Below, one piece after another: positions 22,701 through 40,819 of a stretch of DNA of 64,000 nucleotides. Source of the DNA: Hypomesus transpacificus (taxonomy: Eukaryota > Chordata > Actinopteri > Osmeriformes > Osmeridae); the NCBI RefSeq assembly GCF_021917145.1, contig NW_025813858.1:33154-97153 (forward strand). Direction: 5' to 3'. The notes below the pieces were generated by a model. It was given only the letters and a program-made list of their open reading frames with translations, did not search any database and had not been told where the DNA came from. Made by a program: the position numbers and the translations under genes. The stretch's first letter is position 1, and each line of letters opens with the position of its first letter.

Positions 22701-23513
22701 CAAGATGAGCTGAGGTCATTTTTTTTGACAGTTTGGATTCTGAGACAGTTATATCTAAGATACGTTCTTGCAGAACTCTGTGGTTTCCAGGGTGTTTCAG
22801 CATGTATGCCAGAGAAAAATCCAGAATCAGACAAAACAATAAAAAAAAAAAATGCATTTATGTGTATTCTGAACCTGATATTATTCTCAGATTTAGCAGC
22901 TTTTTGTGAATCATGTGCCCCACACTCTTCAATAAGGCCCCCTCCCCTTGCAACTCTGAAAATGACAGCTCTATAACAACTAGACTGGTCTGAAACTCTA
23001 AATCGCTCTAAAACCTACCCATGTACTCTTCCTCTCCTCCCTACCGTCTCCAGAGTACCACTCTGATCCTCTGGGTTCCCCTCATCGCCACCTGTGCGGT
23101 CCAGCTGGTGTTTGTGTCTCGGTGCCTGGCCGTGTGCATCTCCTTCCTGGGACTGGCCCGCTGCCCTCGTGAGACCAGACCCCAAGCGGGCCCCGGAGCC
23201 TCTAAAACGGTGAGGCTGGACCCCCTCACGGATCTCCCACTCTCTCAGTACCTTGGGCCGCATCTCAATCCTCCCCCTTGGTGTGTTTCAGATCTTGGTG
23301 GAGCCTATTGAGGCGTCCCCCCTCCCTCACACCTTTCCCCGGCAGCACCGTACTCGGCCGCCTCTTCCTCGCTTCCTGTCGGAGCGGCAGCCTCTTCGTC
23401 CCCAGCAGCCCCGGCCGGGCCCCAGGGAGGAGGCCAGGGAGGAGGCCAGGACGCCAGAGCAGCACGAGCTGCTGGACAGAGCATCTCTCCAGAGGTCCAG
23501 CTTCTGGGTCTGA
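19779..23513 (+). CDS. tmem54: transmembrane protein 54
   Basis: Six coding exons, 19779-19791, 20895-21088, 21264-21323, 22080-22271, 23054-23209 and 23292-23513, join in frame to give 278 residues; the human protein has about 222. The 13-base first exon (MAKT/G) makes the distance to the conserved LMKMGL block the same as in the human protein, which supports this start. Four membrane segments lie at about residues 20-43, 58-86, 92-120 and 155-188. The conserved motif ECPFDPTRIH precedes the last segment. The basic, Pro-rich tail (RPPLPRF, RPQQPRPGPREEAREEART) is longer than in the human protein. The function of TMEM54 is poorly known. It lies tail-to-tail with hpca as in human. AATAAA is at 23947-23952. 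Confidence 0.9.
19792..20894 (+). other. intron 1 of tmem54
   Basis: This is about 1.1 kb of unique sequence with no repeat of note and no additional exon seen. It ends in a C/T-rich tract before the exon at 20895. Confidence 0.6.
21370..21557 (-). mobile_element. tRNA-derived SINE copy 3
   Basis: It lies in a tmem54 intron, in the same orientation as the other copies. On the minus strand it shows TGGCTGAGCGG and a B-box-like GGTTCGATTACC, with the tail truncated to atgtagttatttagcagacg on +. Confidence 0.75.
22272..23053 (+). other. tmem54 intron between coding exons 4 and 5
   Basis: No repeat or exon was recognised. A long open frame over part of it (22404-22976) lacks any similarity I recognise and is treated as chance. 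Confidence 0.5.
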
Positions 23514-23933
23514 GGGAGGGGGGGGGGGGTCGACTCGTTCGGTTAAACCCACAACCCTGGGGGAAGCCGTACCTCATACAAGCTGTGAACTGACCGTTTT
23601 TTTTGTTTTGTTTTTTGCTGTTGATTGTACTCTTGCTGCCTTACTTTGTGACAGTTACTCACTGTGTCATTACATCTCAAAGCTGTTTGTTTACATGCAG
23701 GACAGTTTTGTTTCTGAAGTGTGTGTGTGTGTGTAATTCTGTGTTGTCATGTGTGTGTGTAATTCTGTGTTGGCTCAGCTGGTTCTGTCTGACTGGTTGA
23801 AACTGAACTAGCCCAGCTGTCTGAGGACCTGCTGTCTTAAGGGCCTGGCTACACATGGTAGTGACTGCTGCGTGACTGTGACGCAGCATGTCTTAGTGAC
23901 GTTTGAAAAGAACACAGACATGGCTGAATTGTA

Positions 23934-23939
23934 TTTATT
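23934..23939 (-). terminator. possible minus-strand poly(A) signal for hpca
   Basis: TTTATT on + is AATAAA on -. It lies only eight bases from the tmem54 signal. If used, the hpca 3' UTR would be about 2.2 kb and the two transcripts would abut or overlap. Confidence 0.3.
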
Positions 23940-23946
23940 GTTCCTA

Positions 23947-23952
23947 AATAAA
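23947..23952 (+). terminator. poly(A) signal of tmem54
   Basis: AATAAA lies about 430 bases after the stop codon. Confidence 0.6.
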
Positions 23953-24386
23953 AGTTGGTATCTCAACAGCCTGTCTGTAAGAATCAGGGGGCTTCAGACT
24001 GTCACCTGAAAGCATCACAGTTGATCCTTACTTCCGATAGTAAAGACCTGACGAGATTTCACACAAACACACCCCAGGCTGTCGGTCTGTCCTTTATATC
24101 CAAAACTACATCAATCCGCAACATCGCGGCACTTTCGAACAGCAAGTTGCTGAGAGGGAAAGAATACGACAGACACCGTTTTGAAACACAGAAGGTATAT
24201 TTGTCACCAAATTCGGATCCAACGGAACACACATGACATCCTCGCACGAGGTTTTCATGCAACAGAAAAAAGGAAGAAAAAACAAAAAAAACGGGTCAAT
24301 TTCTTTTATACCAAACACAAGGTACCGTAACTGAGGCAGGCAAAGAACAGGTTTGGTGAGCGGTGGGTAGCAGATGCTTCACCCAG

Positions 24387-24400
24387 CCACTAGAGGGCAG
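24387..24400 (+). promoter_or_regulatory. CTCF-like motif between tmem54 and hpca
   Basis: CCACTAGAGGGCAG is a near-consensus CTCF core. Recognised by motif alone. Confidence 0.4.
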
Positions 24401-24781
24401 AGAAAGCACTAGTGCGGTACAGCTGCAGAACACTACCGGTAGAAGTTGCTTATTTGGTACAGATCTCAGATCAGACCATGGTTCCCTCCCCTAGTGGTTA
24501 AAGGACATAGTGAGGAGAGGTTAAACTGATGTGGACCTGTGGTTGGACTAACATACGAATCTGTCAGATTTAAAACCACTGGAGGAAAGAACCGAACCAA
24601 CCCACAATCAGCACCTAGAAGCAGATTCTGCCGAAAAATGCATTTCTGCTTATAAACTACAACCGAAAAAGATAGAAAAGCATTCGGATAGAGTGATGAA
24701 CAAGCCCTTAGTGTGTTCCCTTGTCTACTGAAAGAGGGTGGGGGCTCTGTCCCAAAGTGTGTGTGAGAGACACGTGCACGT

Positions 24782-24812
<31 letters not shown>
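24782..24812 (+). repeat. (CA)n microsatellite
   Basis: About 15 CA dinucleotides lie in the probable hpca 3' UTR, preceded by GTGCACGTGCA. Confidence 0.9.
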
Positions 24813-24820
<8 letters not shown>

Positions 24821-26185
24821 CTGAGACAACATCCGCCATTGTCTTTTGTGCCCAGTCTCCTTTGGTACAGGTGAGTGTTGAAGATATTGGAGGTACAAAG
24901 CAATACAGAGGTTTGTGTGTGTGTGTTTGTTCAGTTGTCTGCCATGCAGTGTAATCTGACTACCTGTGACAAAAGTTCTGCTCTGAAATGTTAAAAGAAA
25001 ATAATTCAAAATACAGAAACGATATGAAAAAACAAAATGATAATACTGAAAAGTTAGCCAGGACTCAAGCCTACAGTGCACAAAAAGCGCACCCTCATTT
25101 CGTTCACACACACGCGCACAACTAAACACACTCAAGGCGGCTCAAATGATATGTCCAACTACATAATGGAATCATCGATGAACATTTTTTTTTTTTCTCC
25201 TAGATTTCAATCCCTGCACATGTGGAATCTTAGAAATCCCATCTAAGACAAGCAGATAATTATGGAATCTTCAAAGAATAAGTATCTCAAACTCTCTCAT
25301 TTACACACACACATACACACACTCCTTAAAACCCACTTGGGAAATGGTCATCTTCAATGATATCAGTGTATCGAAATCAAAACCACATGAACGAAAAAGA
25401 AAATAAATAAAAACGACATGATGAAAAAACAGCTATGTACAAAAAATTAAAAAAAAACAACAAAAAAAGATAAAATATCAAACATCGATTAAAATCCCAC
25501 TTGGATCTTCATAAGCCTTCTTCTCCTTGGTAAGAAAGATCATATAGCAGGAAAATCCCAACTTAATCTCTCCCTGTAGTCGGATGTTACTCCTCGGTTA
25601 ACAGCTACGGAGAACTATAACACGCTACATAATACTGCCTTCCAATGCAAGAGTTTACGTTATATAAAGACAAATACACTTGCCTATTCATCTGATGGTG
25701 TCATATACATATATATGCATTATATATACACATAACCATGGATATAAAAGTGGAAGAGGCGAGCCGTGTCCAGGAGAAACAGATGAGAACACATAGGGCC
25801 ATGCATGGTTCTCGACACGGTACGGTTCCTTCTCTCATTAACAATCCGGGCGATTCCCGTCAAAAATGGCCGACCGTCGGACTTGCGTCGGACTTGCGTG
25901 AGAGAGACACGCGGGAAGGTGGAGCAGAACGCTATGGCAACCGTTGTTGTGTTTTGCTTCTCAGTTGATCTTTGTTTAATAATGTATACATGTCCCTTCC
26001 ATTGTGTTTTTTCTTAAATTAAAATGATGCCACTTTTCTTTTTTTTTTTCTTCCTCTTTTCTCTTAGAATTCTCCATCTCCTCCATCTTGTACACAAAAA
26101 AAGACATGAGAGACGAGAACCATCATGCGTTGATTTTGAGAGACTGTTTCCGTAGCAACGGGGGAGTGGGAGGGGGGCTGTGGGC

Positions 26186-31647
<5,462 letters not shown>

Positions 31648-31732
31648 GGCAACGCGGCGACTCGACACCTGGTCTCCTCGACAACAGCAGCGACTACAGC
31701 AGGGACTACACCAGCCAGGCTGCTTCTCAGAT
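31648..31732 (-). other. hpca: probable 5' UTR part of hpca coding exon 1
   Basis: On the minus strand a pyrimidine tract (TTCTCTCCCTCTGATTGGCAG) ends in AG at 31733. This would give an exon with 85 bases of 5' UTR before the ATG at 31647. The upstream exon would then be distant. Confidence 0.5.
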
Positions 31733-33955
31733 CTGCCAATCAGAGGGAGAGAAGTCGGGGGTCAGCAACCAATCAGAAGTGGGGGGCGGGTACTGTGGTA
31801 ACCTAGCCAAAGACACGGTGAGTTCACGGTAATCAGCCAATGACACACAAGAGAAAAGGGTCAGTAACCACAGTAACCAAGAAGAGATTAGGAAGAAAAA
31901 AAAAAGGTCATTGACCAATGATATACTGGTGTGTGTCTTGGCATGAGATTGAACACACAGTGTAATTTAACAATGCTCAGGCCAGAAACAGCATATGTAC
32001 TCTAATGGTATTCCAAGGATACCTTTAAGACCAAGAGATCCCGTTTCCATCCTGCCTGCCAGATTCGGCCAATGCACTGTAAAAGTAATGACAAACAAGA
32101 GAAACTAAAACCGGCTTTCTCCCTTGTGAGCATTACATAACACCACGTCTCTGTCTGAATGGCAAACATTAACATTCCATTTAAGACTGTTCGTAAACGT
32201 TCCAGAATCCTCCACACAGTGACGTCAACAGCTCGACAACTGATCACATTTGGAGGGCTTATCTCTCCAGCTGTGTGGATGTGTGTCATCCCAGCCAGAG
32301 GAAATATCTAGCACTCTTCTAATCTGAACTACAACACAACCACACCAGAACACATTCAACACATGTCATACTCCACATTAAGCATTCCAGTTGCATTAAT
32401 CACCATCACATAGCAAAGACCTTTAGAAACAACAGTGTGTCACATCTCAGCTCCTGTGTAGTTAAATGTTATTATGGTTTAGCGGAACGCTTTACAGTGA
32501 CAGTTGGTATATGGGGATGATGGGCGTTCAAGGGGTAAGAGGATGTCAACATTGATCTTTGACAACTTTTAACTGCCTTTTTGCAACTATTTTGTAGTAA
32601 GCATGTAAAGATAAACAGATGTCAATACCCTTTGTCTAAACTGAGCATGTAACTTTCCACTCCATATACAGAAAACCGTTTCGACTCATGCAACTCTAGG
32701 ATAAAGGGAACACTTAGTTCCAAGATTTAGACAACTCTGGACCGCCATAAACTTGTCTCCTTGCTGCATGCTGCAAGAAATAAACTTTGACTCCATCGAC
32801 TCTGCACTACTTGACAAAACAACAGTCTTCCAAAGAAAGCCTTATAATATGATTTTAATATGAAATATTCAGCAGCGGAAAGTTAATCTAATAGACAAAG
32901 ACTAATTACAGTAGCATTACTTTGCAGATAATATGAAATACCATTTAAATATTAGGCAATCTGTATGCATCTACAATGGTTGTACTAAAGGTATAGCCAT
33001 AACATACAGTCTCTCTTAAAGTTACCTAAACATAAAGTGTTGCCTCACATTATGATCCAACTATAGCTGTGAGATGTACTGTACTGGGCCTCTGGGACAA
33101 ACCCTAACCCTAATAGCTGGGACATACATAGCTCCTATACCAACTACAACACAATAAATCTGACACTTATGAAGAAGGAACAGAGTAGTATGTATTGGAA
33201 GTTTCCTGTTGCTCTGTACAGGTGTTTGCCAGATTCTGTGTTCCGTTTCAAACAGAGATAGAGCTGATTCTCGTTAGTAACTGTATGTGTGAGAGGCTCA
33301 TGTTATCTAGTAACTTACAGTATCGGGCTCTTCCTAGACTGAGTAATTAACCCGAGGGTTGTGTGTGTGTGTGTGTGAGTGAGTGAGTCTCAGTCTTGGC
33401 TTTTAGCTCAACAACCCCTCCTTCCCTCTATTTGGCTACGGATCAAGAGGCTGCTGCACTCAGACCAACCCTGAGACAACATCCTGAGCCCCGATAACAA
33501 GCTCAGGTTTGCATTCAGTACTCCAGACAGTGAGGACGTGCTTCCAGAAAAACAGGGAGATTGATTGTTGATCATTAGGAGGAGGAGAATGAACCAGCAA
33601 GCTCCAGAACACTCCCAGGATCTGCCCTCTGCCGTGGCCAAGCTCTGAGCAGGTTAGAACCAGGACGACGTGATTAAAACAAAACGCCATCAACCACACC
33701 CTCCACTTAATGCACTAGTTATCAACCAATGAGAGCCGGTCATATTTATAAAGGATGCAGGATCCAGTACCCAGTCATGGAGGGTCGATTTAGGGGTTTT
33801 CTTCATCTGGATTTTGAGACAAACACGTTTCCTAGGGTAAACGGCAAAATGGCTTAAGACCATGGTCTCCCCTGGTTGAAATGAGGACTGGGACCACGGT
33901 CCTTGAAGGCTTTGTTGCTTGATTTCCAGTTCCAGTGTTGCTTTCTCTATCAGCA

Positions 33956-34097
33956 TTAAAAGGTGATTACATAGCCATGGGGGGGTTCAGATTTGTAAGT
34001 ATTCTGTCTCCGGGGATGTAATAACATCCAGTAATCCTTCAGGTCCTCTTGAGAGAGGCCAACCAGCGTCACCACAGCCTGCCTGGTGATGAGACCC
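33956..34097 (-). other. unassigned exon-like open stretch
   Basis: On the minus strand CATCTCTGCAG is followed by an open frame of 46 codons ending TAA. It contains ITRQAVVTLVGLSQEDLKDY and YKSEPPHGYVITF. The composition looks protein-like but I recognise no family. It could be a terminal exon of an unknown transcript or chance. Confidence 0.2.
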
Positions 34098-34767
34098 CTG
34101 CAGAGATGTTGAGAAGCAATGAGACCGAATCAGTAGGTCTCTCTAACCTGGTCATTTATTCGTCGTATATGAAAGGAGCTCCTTATCAGCAAAGTCACAA
34201 ACAATAGAATGTGTACATGAGCACACACACACACACAGGAAAGTCACACCGCAGAACCTGCAGTAATGAATAACTCCCACCTCACAAGTCCAGCCATAGA
34301 ACAAACAATGTCTGTGTGTGTGAGGTGTGTGTGTGCTTAGGAAGTGAATTCATACATCTCCTGAAATCACACAAACACACACTTCCATTTACACAGCATG
34401 CTCACGTGGGCACTGAGATAAGCAACCGTTGTTCATCTCCTGAAGTCTCCACTTTGTCAACATCAAAAGGTTGACCTTTTCAATACACTCTTGATTTATT
34501 TTCCTTTCACCCCCCCCCCCCCCCCCCATCTTCCAGCCTGAGAACTGAACAGTCACTTCAAAGACCTGCCAGTGCTTCTCAGACCAGCAGAAATACCACG
34601 CTATCCCTGCTAGCCAAACTTGTTTTAATTCCCACCAACTAGTCCCAATCCCTCCAACCCTCCCATCAGTCTGTCCTGAGGCCTATAAACCCCACTAATT
34701 CACCCCTCCAGTCAAAGTGTCCGTGCTTGTTGATTTATTTCCAGTCATGTCAGAGGGCAGCCTGAGA

Positions 34768-34798
<31 letters not shown>

Positions 34799-35897
34799 GA
34801 CAAAATCTTGCCCCAGAACAGCTGTTCCAGCCCCTAACTGGGTCACCAACATCTGGAGTGATGATCCTCATGCAGGGAGGGATAAACAGAGAGATGGGTG
34901 GGGGGGATAGAAAGAAGGACAGATGGAGAGAGACAGAAGAGGAGAGAGAGAACTGGTGGGAGAGTGGGGAGCTTTAGAGAGACAGGAGGAGGGGTGGGGG
35001 GGGGGAGAGAGGCGGGCCTTAGGAGCTGAATGTGAGTGAAAAATAACGAGAGAGAGAGACAAAGAGAATGCGTTTGTATGTGTGAGAGAGAGAGATAGAG
35101 ATAGAGAGAGATAGATAGAGATAGAAAGACAGTGAGTGAGCAGGTCTGCTGGTTGGAGGACAGGAGCTGAAGAGTCTTGGACGGGAACACAAACCCTTCT
35201 CAGCCTGAGGGCCTGAGAGTGACGGGAACACAAGGTTCATTAGGACATCAGGGAGGGACACATGGATGGATAGATGAGATAGAGAGATGGAGAGTGAGAT
35301 ACACACACACACACACCTTTATACAGAAATAGCAGGTCTTTCCCCTCCTACTCCACGGGTAAACGTGCTAATGAGACAAAATGCCTCCCTAACTATGCCC
35401 TCATCCCCGGCCAAGCCATTAGCACAGAGAGAGAGAGAGAGACAGAATCAGAGGGAGGGAGAGAGAGAGACGGAGGGAGAGAGAGAGAGATTTGCAGAGG
35501 GGTGGAGGCAGAATGGAGTGGGCTGCATTTGGAAAAGCAAACAAGCCAAGAGCTGGCACCAACATGCGAGACATATCAAAAAGATGAATGCATTGATCCC
35601 CCCCACCCCCCCTCTCTTCAACCCTTTATCTCTCCTCCTTTATTAGGCCCCAGTAATCTGAGTGGCCACCTGAGACTGTCATTCATCCCTCCATCTTTTG
35701 ATTTTGTTTTTAACACAAGACTCTTTTCTGTACCACTTAATTGCTCTCTCCGTCAAAAAAAAAAAAAAAGAACTAAATTTCTCATGCCAATTTCCCGTGA
35801 TTACATAAACCTCATCTTCTCTTGCTCTACAACACTCCTCCGGGTTCTAGACCCTTCTATTATTATCTCCATTCCATCTCTTTTCTTCCTTTCCACC

Positions 35898-36030
35898 CCT
35901 CATCCCCTACAAGAGGTTCTCAGCTGTCGCCCTCTCTCCATCCCTCATCCCCTACAAGAGGTTCTCACCTGTCGCCCTCTCTCCATCCCTCATCCCCTAC
36001 AAGAGGTTCTCACCTGTCGCCCTCTGTCTA
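35898..36030 (+). repeat. 45-bp tandem repeat, three units
   Basis: Units begin CTCATCCCCTACAAGAGGTT and continue CTCACCTGTCGCCCTCTC, with starts at 35901, 35946 and 35991. They are nearly identical. Confidence 0.9.
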
Positions 36031-36147
36031 TCCTTACTACAGCCCTCTTCTCTTTCTTTTGGGATCCCTCCCTTGGAGGGAAAAACACTGGAAGAAGAAG
36101 TGTCAGAGAATCCAGATATATATCTATCCATCTGAGACAGAGAAAGA

Positions 36148-36243
36148 GAGAGATAGAGGTATTTAGAGCAGTCGAGATATGTAGAGATCGAGAGATATTA
36201 TATATGTATATATATATATACACTGCTCTAAATACCTCTCTAT
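36148..36243. repeat. inverted repeat around an AT microsatellite
   Basis: GATAGAGGTATTTAGAGCAG on the left pairs with CTGCTCTAAATACCTCTCTA on the right across about 50 bases of TATATA-rich sequence. It may be a palindromic AT-expansion or a small MITE remnant. Confidence 0.6.
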
Positions 36244-36606
36244 ATCCATCTCTATCTCTATATAGGGAGATCGACAGACAAAAAGACAGAGAGAGGCAGA
36301 GTTAATGGAGGTGTTAAAATGAGAATGAGGCCTGGTCCTTGGTGTGACTGTCTCCCAATGTTCATTAGAATAGAAACTCTACATTCAACAGCTACTCTCT
36401 GTGAAACATCAACCACACCAACGCACACAGACACACAAACACACACCCACAGTGGATGGTGCTAGTTTGTGAGGTGTGTTGCAAAACATCTTTATGTACA
36501 TTAGATAAGACCAAGTGTGGTCAGTGGTGCTCTCTGTCATTAGAGAGGCCCGCTCCACAGCTGGAAGCTTCAGATTTTATGAACGACTGCAGTTGGAAGG
36601 GCGGGG

Positions 36607-36662
36607 CGAGAGAGAGAGAGAGAGACAGAGAGAGAGAGACAGAGACAGAGAGAGAGAGATGC

Positions 36663-36692
<30 letters not shown>
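36607..36692 (+). repeat. (GA)n microsatellite
   Basis: GAGAGAGACAGAGAGA-type imperfect repeat of about 85 bases. Confidence 0.85.
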
Positions 36693-36694
<2 letters not shown>

Positions 36695-39600
36695 TGGGAA
36701 TTGAATTTGGTCAACTACAGACCAAGGGTTTAGGGTCAATCTGTTGACGAAAGACAAATAGAGAGAAAGAGATAAAGACAGGGTCGAGTAAGGATAGATT
36801 TGATGTAAGAAAGGGAGGGAGAGAGAAAGAGCGATGGAGGGATATTGAAGTCCAGTAGATTATTGAACTGCAGGGAACAGTATAATTCACTCTACATCTA
36901 CATGTCTAGCCTGTGGAAAAAGGACAATATTATCTCAAACTAGTTTAACTTAACTGATGGGATTTACAACAAAAGGGTTGTACGTACCACACACACACAC
37001 ACTTTTTAGGAACCTAGACCTCCTTTACAGAAAGCCCTGTTGGGGGGGGGGGGCACGTGGAGCAGGGACCTCATTTTAGGAACACCACCTGAGAGTCATC
37101 CTATTTCGATCTGGGTCAACCAGACAGGGAATTAGATGGTCTGGCTCCAACCAGAAGTGACTGTTCTCTGTTACATCCCTGAATGACACAATTGAAATAA
37201 CCTCAATGTCTTACATAATAAACCAGGATGGCGTTTCCTTCTACAGGAACTAAGACGGGCTAAAAAACACGCGATGTGTAGGCAAGTACACGCACCAGCC
37301 CACACACTTATTCCTTTGTGAGAAAGGCTTGCCTTTTTTTTCTACAAAGAACCTGAACACACTCAACCAGCAGGATGGAAGAGCATCCACCTTCAAAAGA
37401 ACACAAATGGAAAATATGAATACGCTAAAGTGATTTCACCAGCCAGATTCTTTCTTTTCCCCCCCTCCCCCAGCACTCAAACACTTTTTCAATAAAACGT
37501 ATTGATTAAATGAGAGCCTTCACATGCTAATTGATAAACGGACTTCCCTACTACGGTGACAACTCATTCAGCTTTCATACAGTTTCAAAGCTGCACACAA
37601 ATTTAGAGAAGTCACACACGATGAGACTGACAGGGAACAAAATAATGGCTCTGTAAATGTCGTAAACTGCAGCTGTAATAATAAGAATATTAATATCACC
37701 ACTCGGCGGTCATTCCATTTGGCTCATGCTTCGATAACCATCGGGCTTAAAACGGCAAAACGTGTTGGAAGCCAGCAACATTTGGGGCCGTGTCTTGACC
37801 GTTCTGTTCGGAGGCTTTAGAACAGTGCGTGGGCGCAACAGACAGTCTGTTATGGCCCATACGGCCGAGGTCGACTCTACAGCTGGCTATACGACGGCAC
37901 TCTGTGTATGTGTGTGTATGGGGGGGGGGGGGGGGCTAACTATTCCATTCCAACTAGGAACAGTTGGTTAATCAGAAAGAAGGCATTTTTTTGTATGACA
38001 ATTTGCTAATTAGGCCTACACGTTCTGGTCCGAAGAAGGGTCAAAAATAAAGTCGCCTAACAAAATATAGTATTATGAGGACCGCTTAGAAGGAGGCATC
38101 AACTGTAATGATGATGAAGACCCTCTGCTCCATCTTCTTCCACGTCCTCCCTACCGCTCCGTTTGGTCACTGTATTGGCTGTTTGAAACACAGTGACCTT
38201 TACAGTCGGTGTAACTCTAGATCAGGGGACCTGTGCGTAATAATAAAAATGAAACAAAAAAAATCCATATCATCTGCTGGTTGTTTGTCGTGCAGGAGAC
38301 TGGCTGTTCACATCGCAGCTCACGTCTCCATTTGCTGCAAATTCCCCGTACATATCACCACACCACGCATGGCGTTACCTTTATAAAAAAGACAATCAAT
38401 ATTTAGATCTCCGTCCTCATGGAAAAGGTTAAATCTCGCGAGTCAATGTCCCTATTCACGTGGCTTCTCATTTCGCCAACAGCGGGAATTCTTACCCAGG
38501 GCGATTATTCTACTCACTTTGCTATCTTTCAAGAGGCATACATTACTGTCCAACTGCACTTTCATGAAAGGGAAAATGACATTGCTATTATGTCTATGCT
38601 GCTCATGTTAGTAAAGTGAGAACATCACTTAAAAGGCTGGATATGTAAATTGCCTGACATTAAGGCCTGTATTTGGATAGCGACAGAGAAGCCCTCAGTA
38701 TGGTTACGTTGGAGACACAGAACTTTCCAAAACGAGTGCAGCGTTGTTTATATTATTTGTAAAATCGTTTACATTCTTTGGGGGATTTATCTGACCCCAT
38801 CTCTGGGCCTACGTGGTTTATATATGACAAAATGCCCATCGAATGGCTATAGACATTTTAACGGCAATGTTATCTCTCCACTCCAGCTGGGGTCAATGAG
38901 GGGCATACAAACTCGGACACAGGATGTATGGTGGTGGGATTATCCCAGGGAAGGACAAGGATTATATAGGCTACACAAATTATTAAACCACTTCTCACCA
39001 CCAAACACGCAGACAACTGTACGACAGCCTTGCACACACACACACACACACACACTTATCGTTTAAGTGGAGAGGGAAAAGGCGAAGAGGCCTTTCATTT
39101 CACAGACCATTTGGCTACCATTGTGTTCAGAAAAAAACTGATGTTTGGCCGCTCTGCCGGCTGCGAAGGACTACGGTGGTATAGAGGCGTTCCACTTTTA
39201 GCAGTCATCCATCTGCTGTAATACAAAACCACTCGTCCCCATCATCTCCTGTAGCCTATTCCTCTTCCCTCCATCCTGCTCTTGATCCAGTCTCTTGTGT
39301 CGGCTTGTCGTTTTTGAAACAGTGTCGTTCTGTGCTAAATGCTGCTGGTCCTCTGGCCCTCCGTGCGGTCTAGAACCTTCCCTTGGTAGCTCTGCTCCGC
39401 ATCTCTCTGCCAAAAACACCCTTCCTACTCAGCCCCTCCACCCCCTTCTCCTAAAAACACTTGCAAAACTCAGTTTTTCAAACCGTATTTTTCTCTCCCT
39501 CCAACCTCTCAGTAGACAGACGATAAATATATCGGATACATATATATTTAAGAAACTAAACAAAACTAAATATAGCCTATACATGTAGAAACATGTTTTT

Positions 39601-40819
39601 CAGAAAGTTTATCAATCAGCAGTCAGTTCCAACAGCTAGTTTGCTCCAGGCGTTCAGTTTGAAGTCCTCTGCGGATTCTAAAAATGGGGGCATCGCTCGT
39701 TACGACACTCCAGGGCCACAGGCTTTCGAGGCACAGGGGTGTATTTCAGCTCCTGTCCCAAGGTGTCCACACGCCACGGCACTGTGGTGAGGGCCCAAAA
39801 GACACACACACACACGCGCACACACACACACTTCCCCAGATGACGATGGTAATTATTCTCCCAGCGTCAACTTGGTTGCCGGGGGCGATTCAGTTATTCG
39901 GGTCAAGGAGAACTGCGATGACGCCTCCTGGTGGAGGGGAGGGGGGAGGGATGGAGGGACGGAGAGAAACAGATGACAGAACGCAGGGTTGGCAGGCTGG
40001 CAGGGATGGAGGGCAGAGAGGGAGGTGTGAAGGGCAGGGGCGCGTCTTCTTGCACTGCATGGGCATCTCTGGCACAGGAAATGACGACAAGGTTATCACT
40101 CACCCCCCCATCCTCAACTAATCCCTCCTCCAGCCCCCCCTGCCCTCTCACTCTTCCTCCATCCTGTCTTCCATTCTCATCTGCATCTTTCACAGCCACT
40201 AGTCTATTTATACCGCTACAAAAAAAAAACTATTTTTTTCCCCTCTTCCAAGTCAGACATGACCTCCCTCTCACCCCCAACCCAATATCACACACACCTA
40301 CAAACGCACACACTCCCTCATTCCCAAGTGTGTGACTCATCTATTACTGCCTCGTGGCATTGTGGGAAAATCCAACAAGGAGGAAGTATGTGTGTTAGTG
40401 TGGTTGTTTGTCTATGTGTGTGTGTGCGCGGGCGTTTTGGTGGTGTATGCAGGAGACACAGAGTGACCGGAGGGGATGCAGCATGACTAGGGTGGAGGGG
40501 GGTGGGGTGACAAAGCCATCACACTAATGTGGGAGAGAGAGGACATTGCTCTCTAATATACTTACATAAAGAGGATTTAGCAGCCACTGCGTGTTACTAC
40601 AAAGTCCAAGCCTGACTCAGGTCCTCAGGAGATATTTCACTGTCTGCAACTTCTTAATTTTTTTTCCGATAAACAATCAAATCGGATCAAACCTCTAGTA
40701 GTAATTTAACTGTACATGTCTATTTTCTATTTCTAAATGCTTTGGGAATGGAAATGTTTAAAGAAAAGCAGGATTTTGGGAGAACATTCTGTGACAAGCG
40801 ACATGGTGGACGTCCACTG

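Larger units (their letters stand above)
23514..26185. other. convergent 3' UTR interval between tmem54 and hpca
   Basis: The left part is the tmem54 3' UTR. Most of the rest is probably the hpca 3' UTR read on the minus strand. It contains a GT microsatellite (23719-23735), a CA microsatellite (24782-24812), a CTCF-like motif and A-rich tracts at 25370-25480. No coding exon was found. Confidence 0.5.

Noticed and set aside
22404-22976. 190-codon plus-strand open frame
   Set aside because: It lies wholly inside a tmem54 intron, shows no family motif and the flanking exons join well without it.
35502-36305. 267-codon plus-strand open frame
   Set aside because: It runs through a 45-base tandem repeat, an A run and an AT microsatellite; low-complexity composition.
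38650-39066. 138-codon plus-strand open frame
   Set aside because: Composition is mixed but there are no recognisable motifs and it ends in a CA repeat; no exon support.
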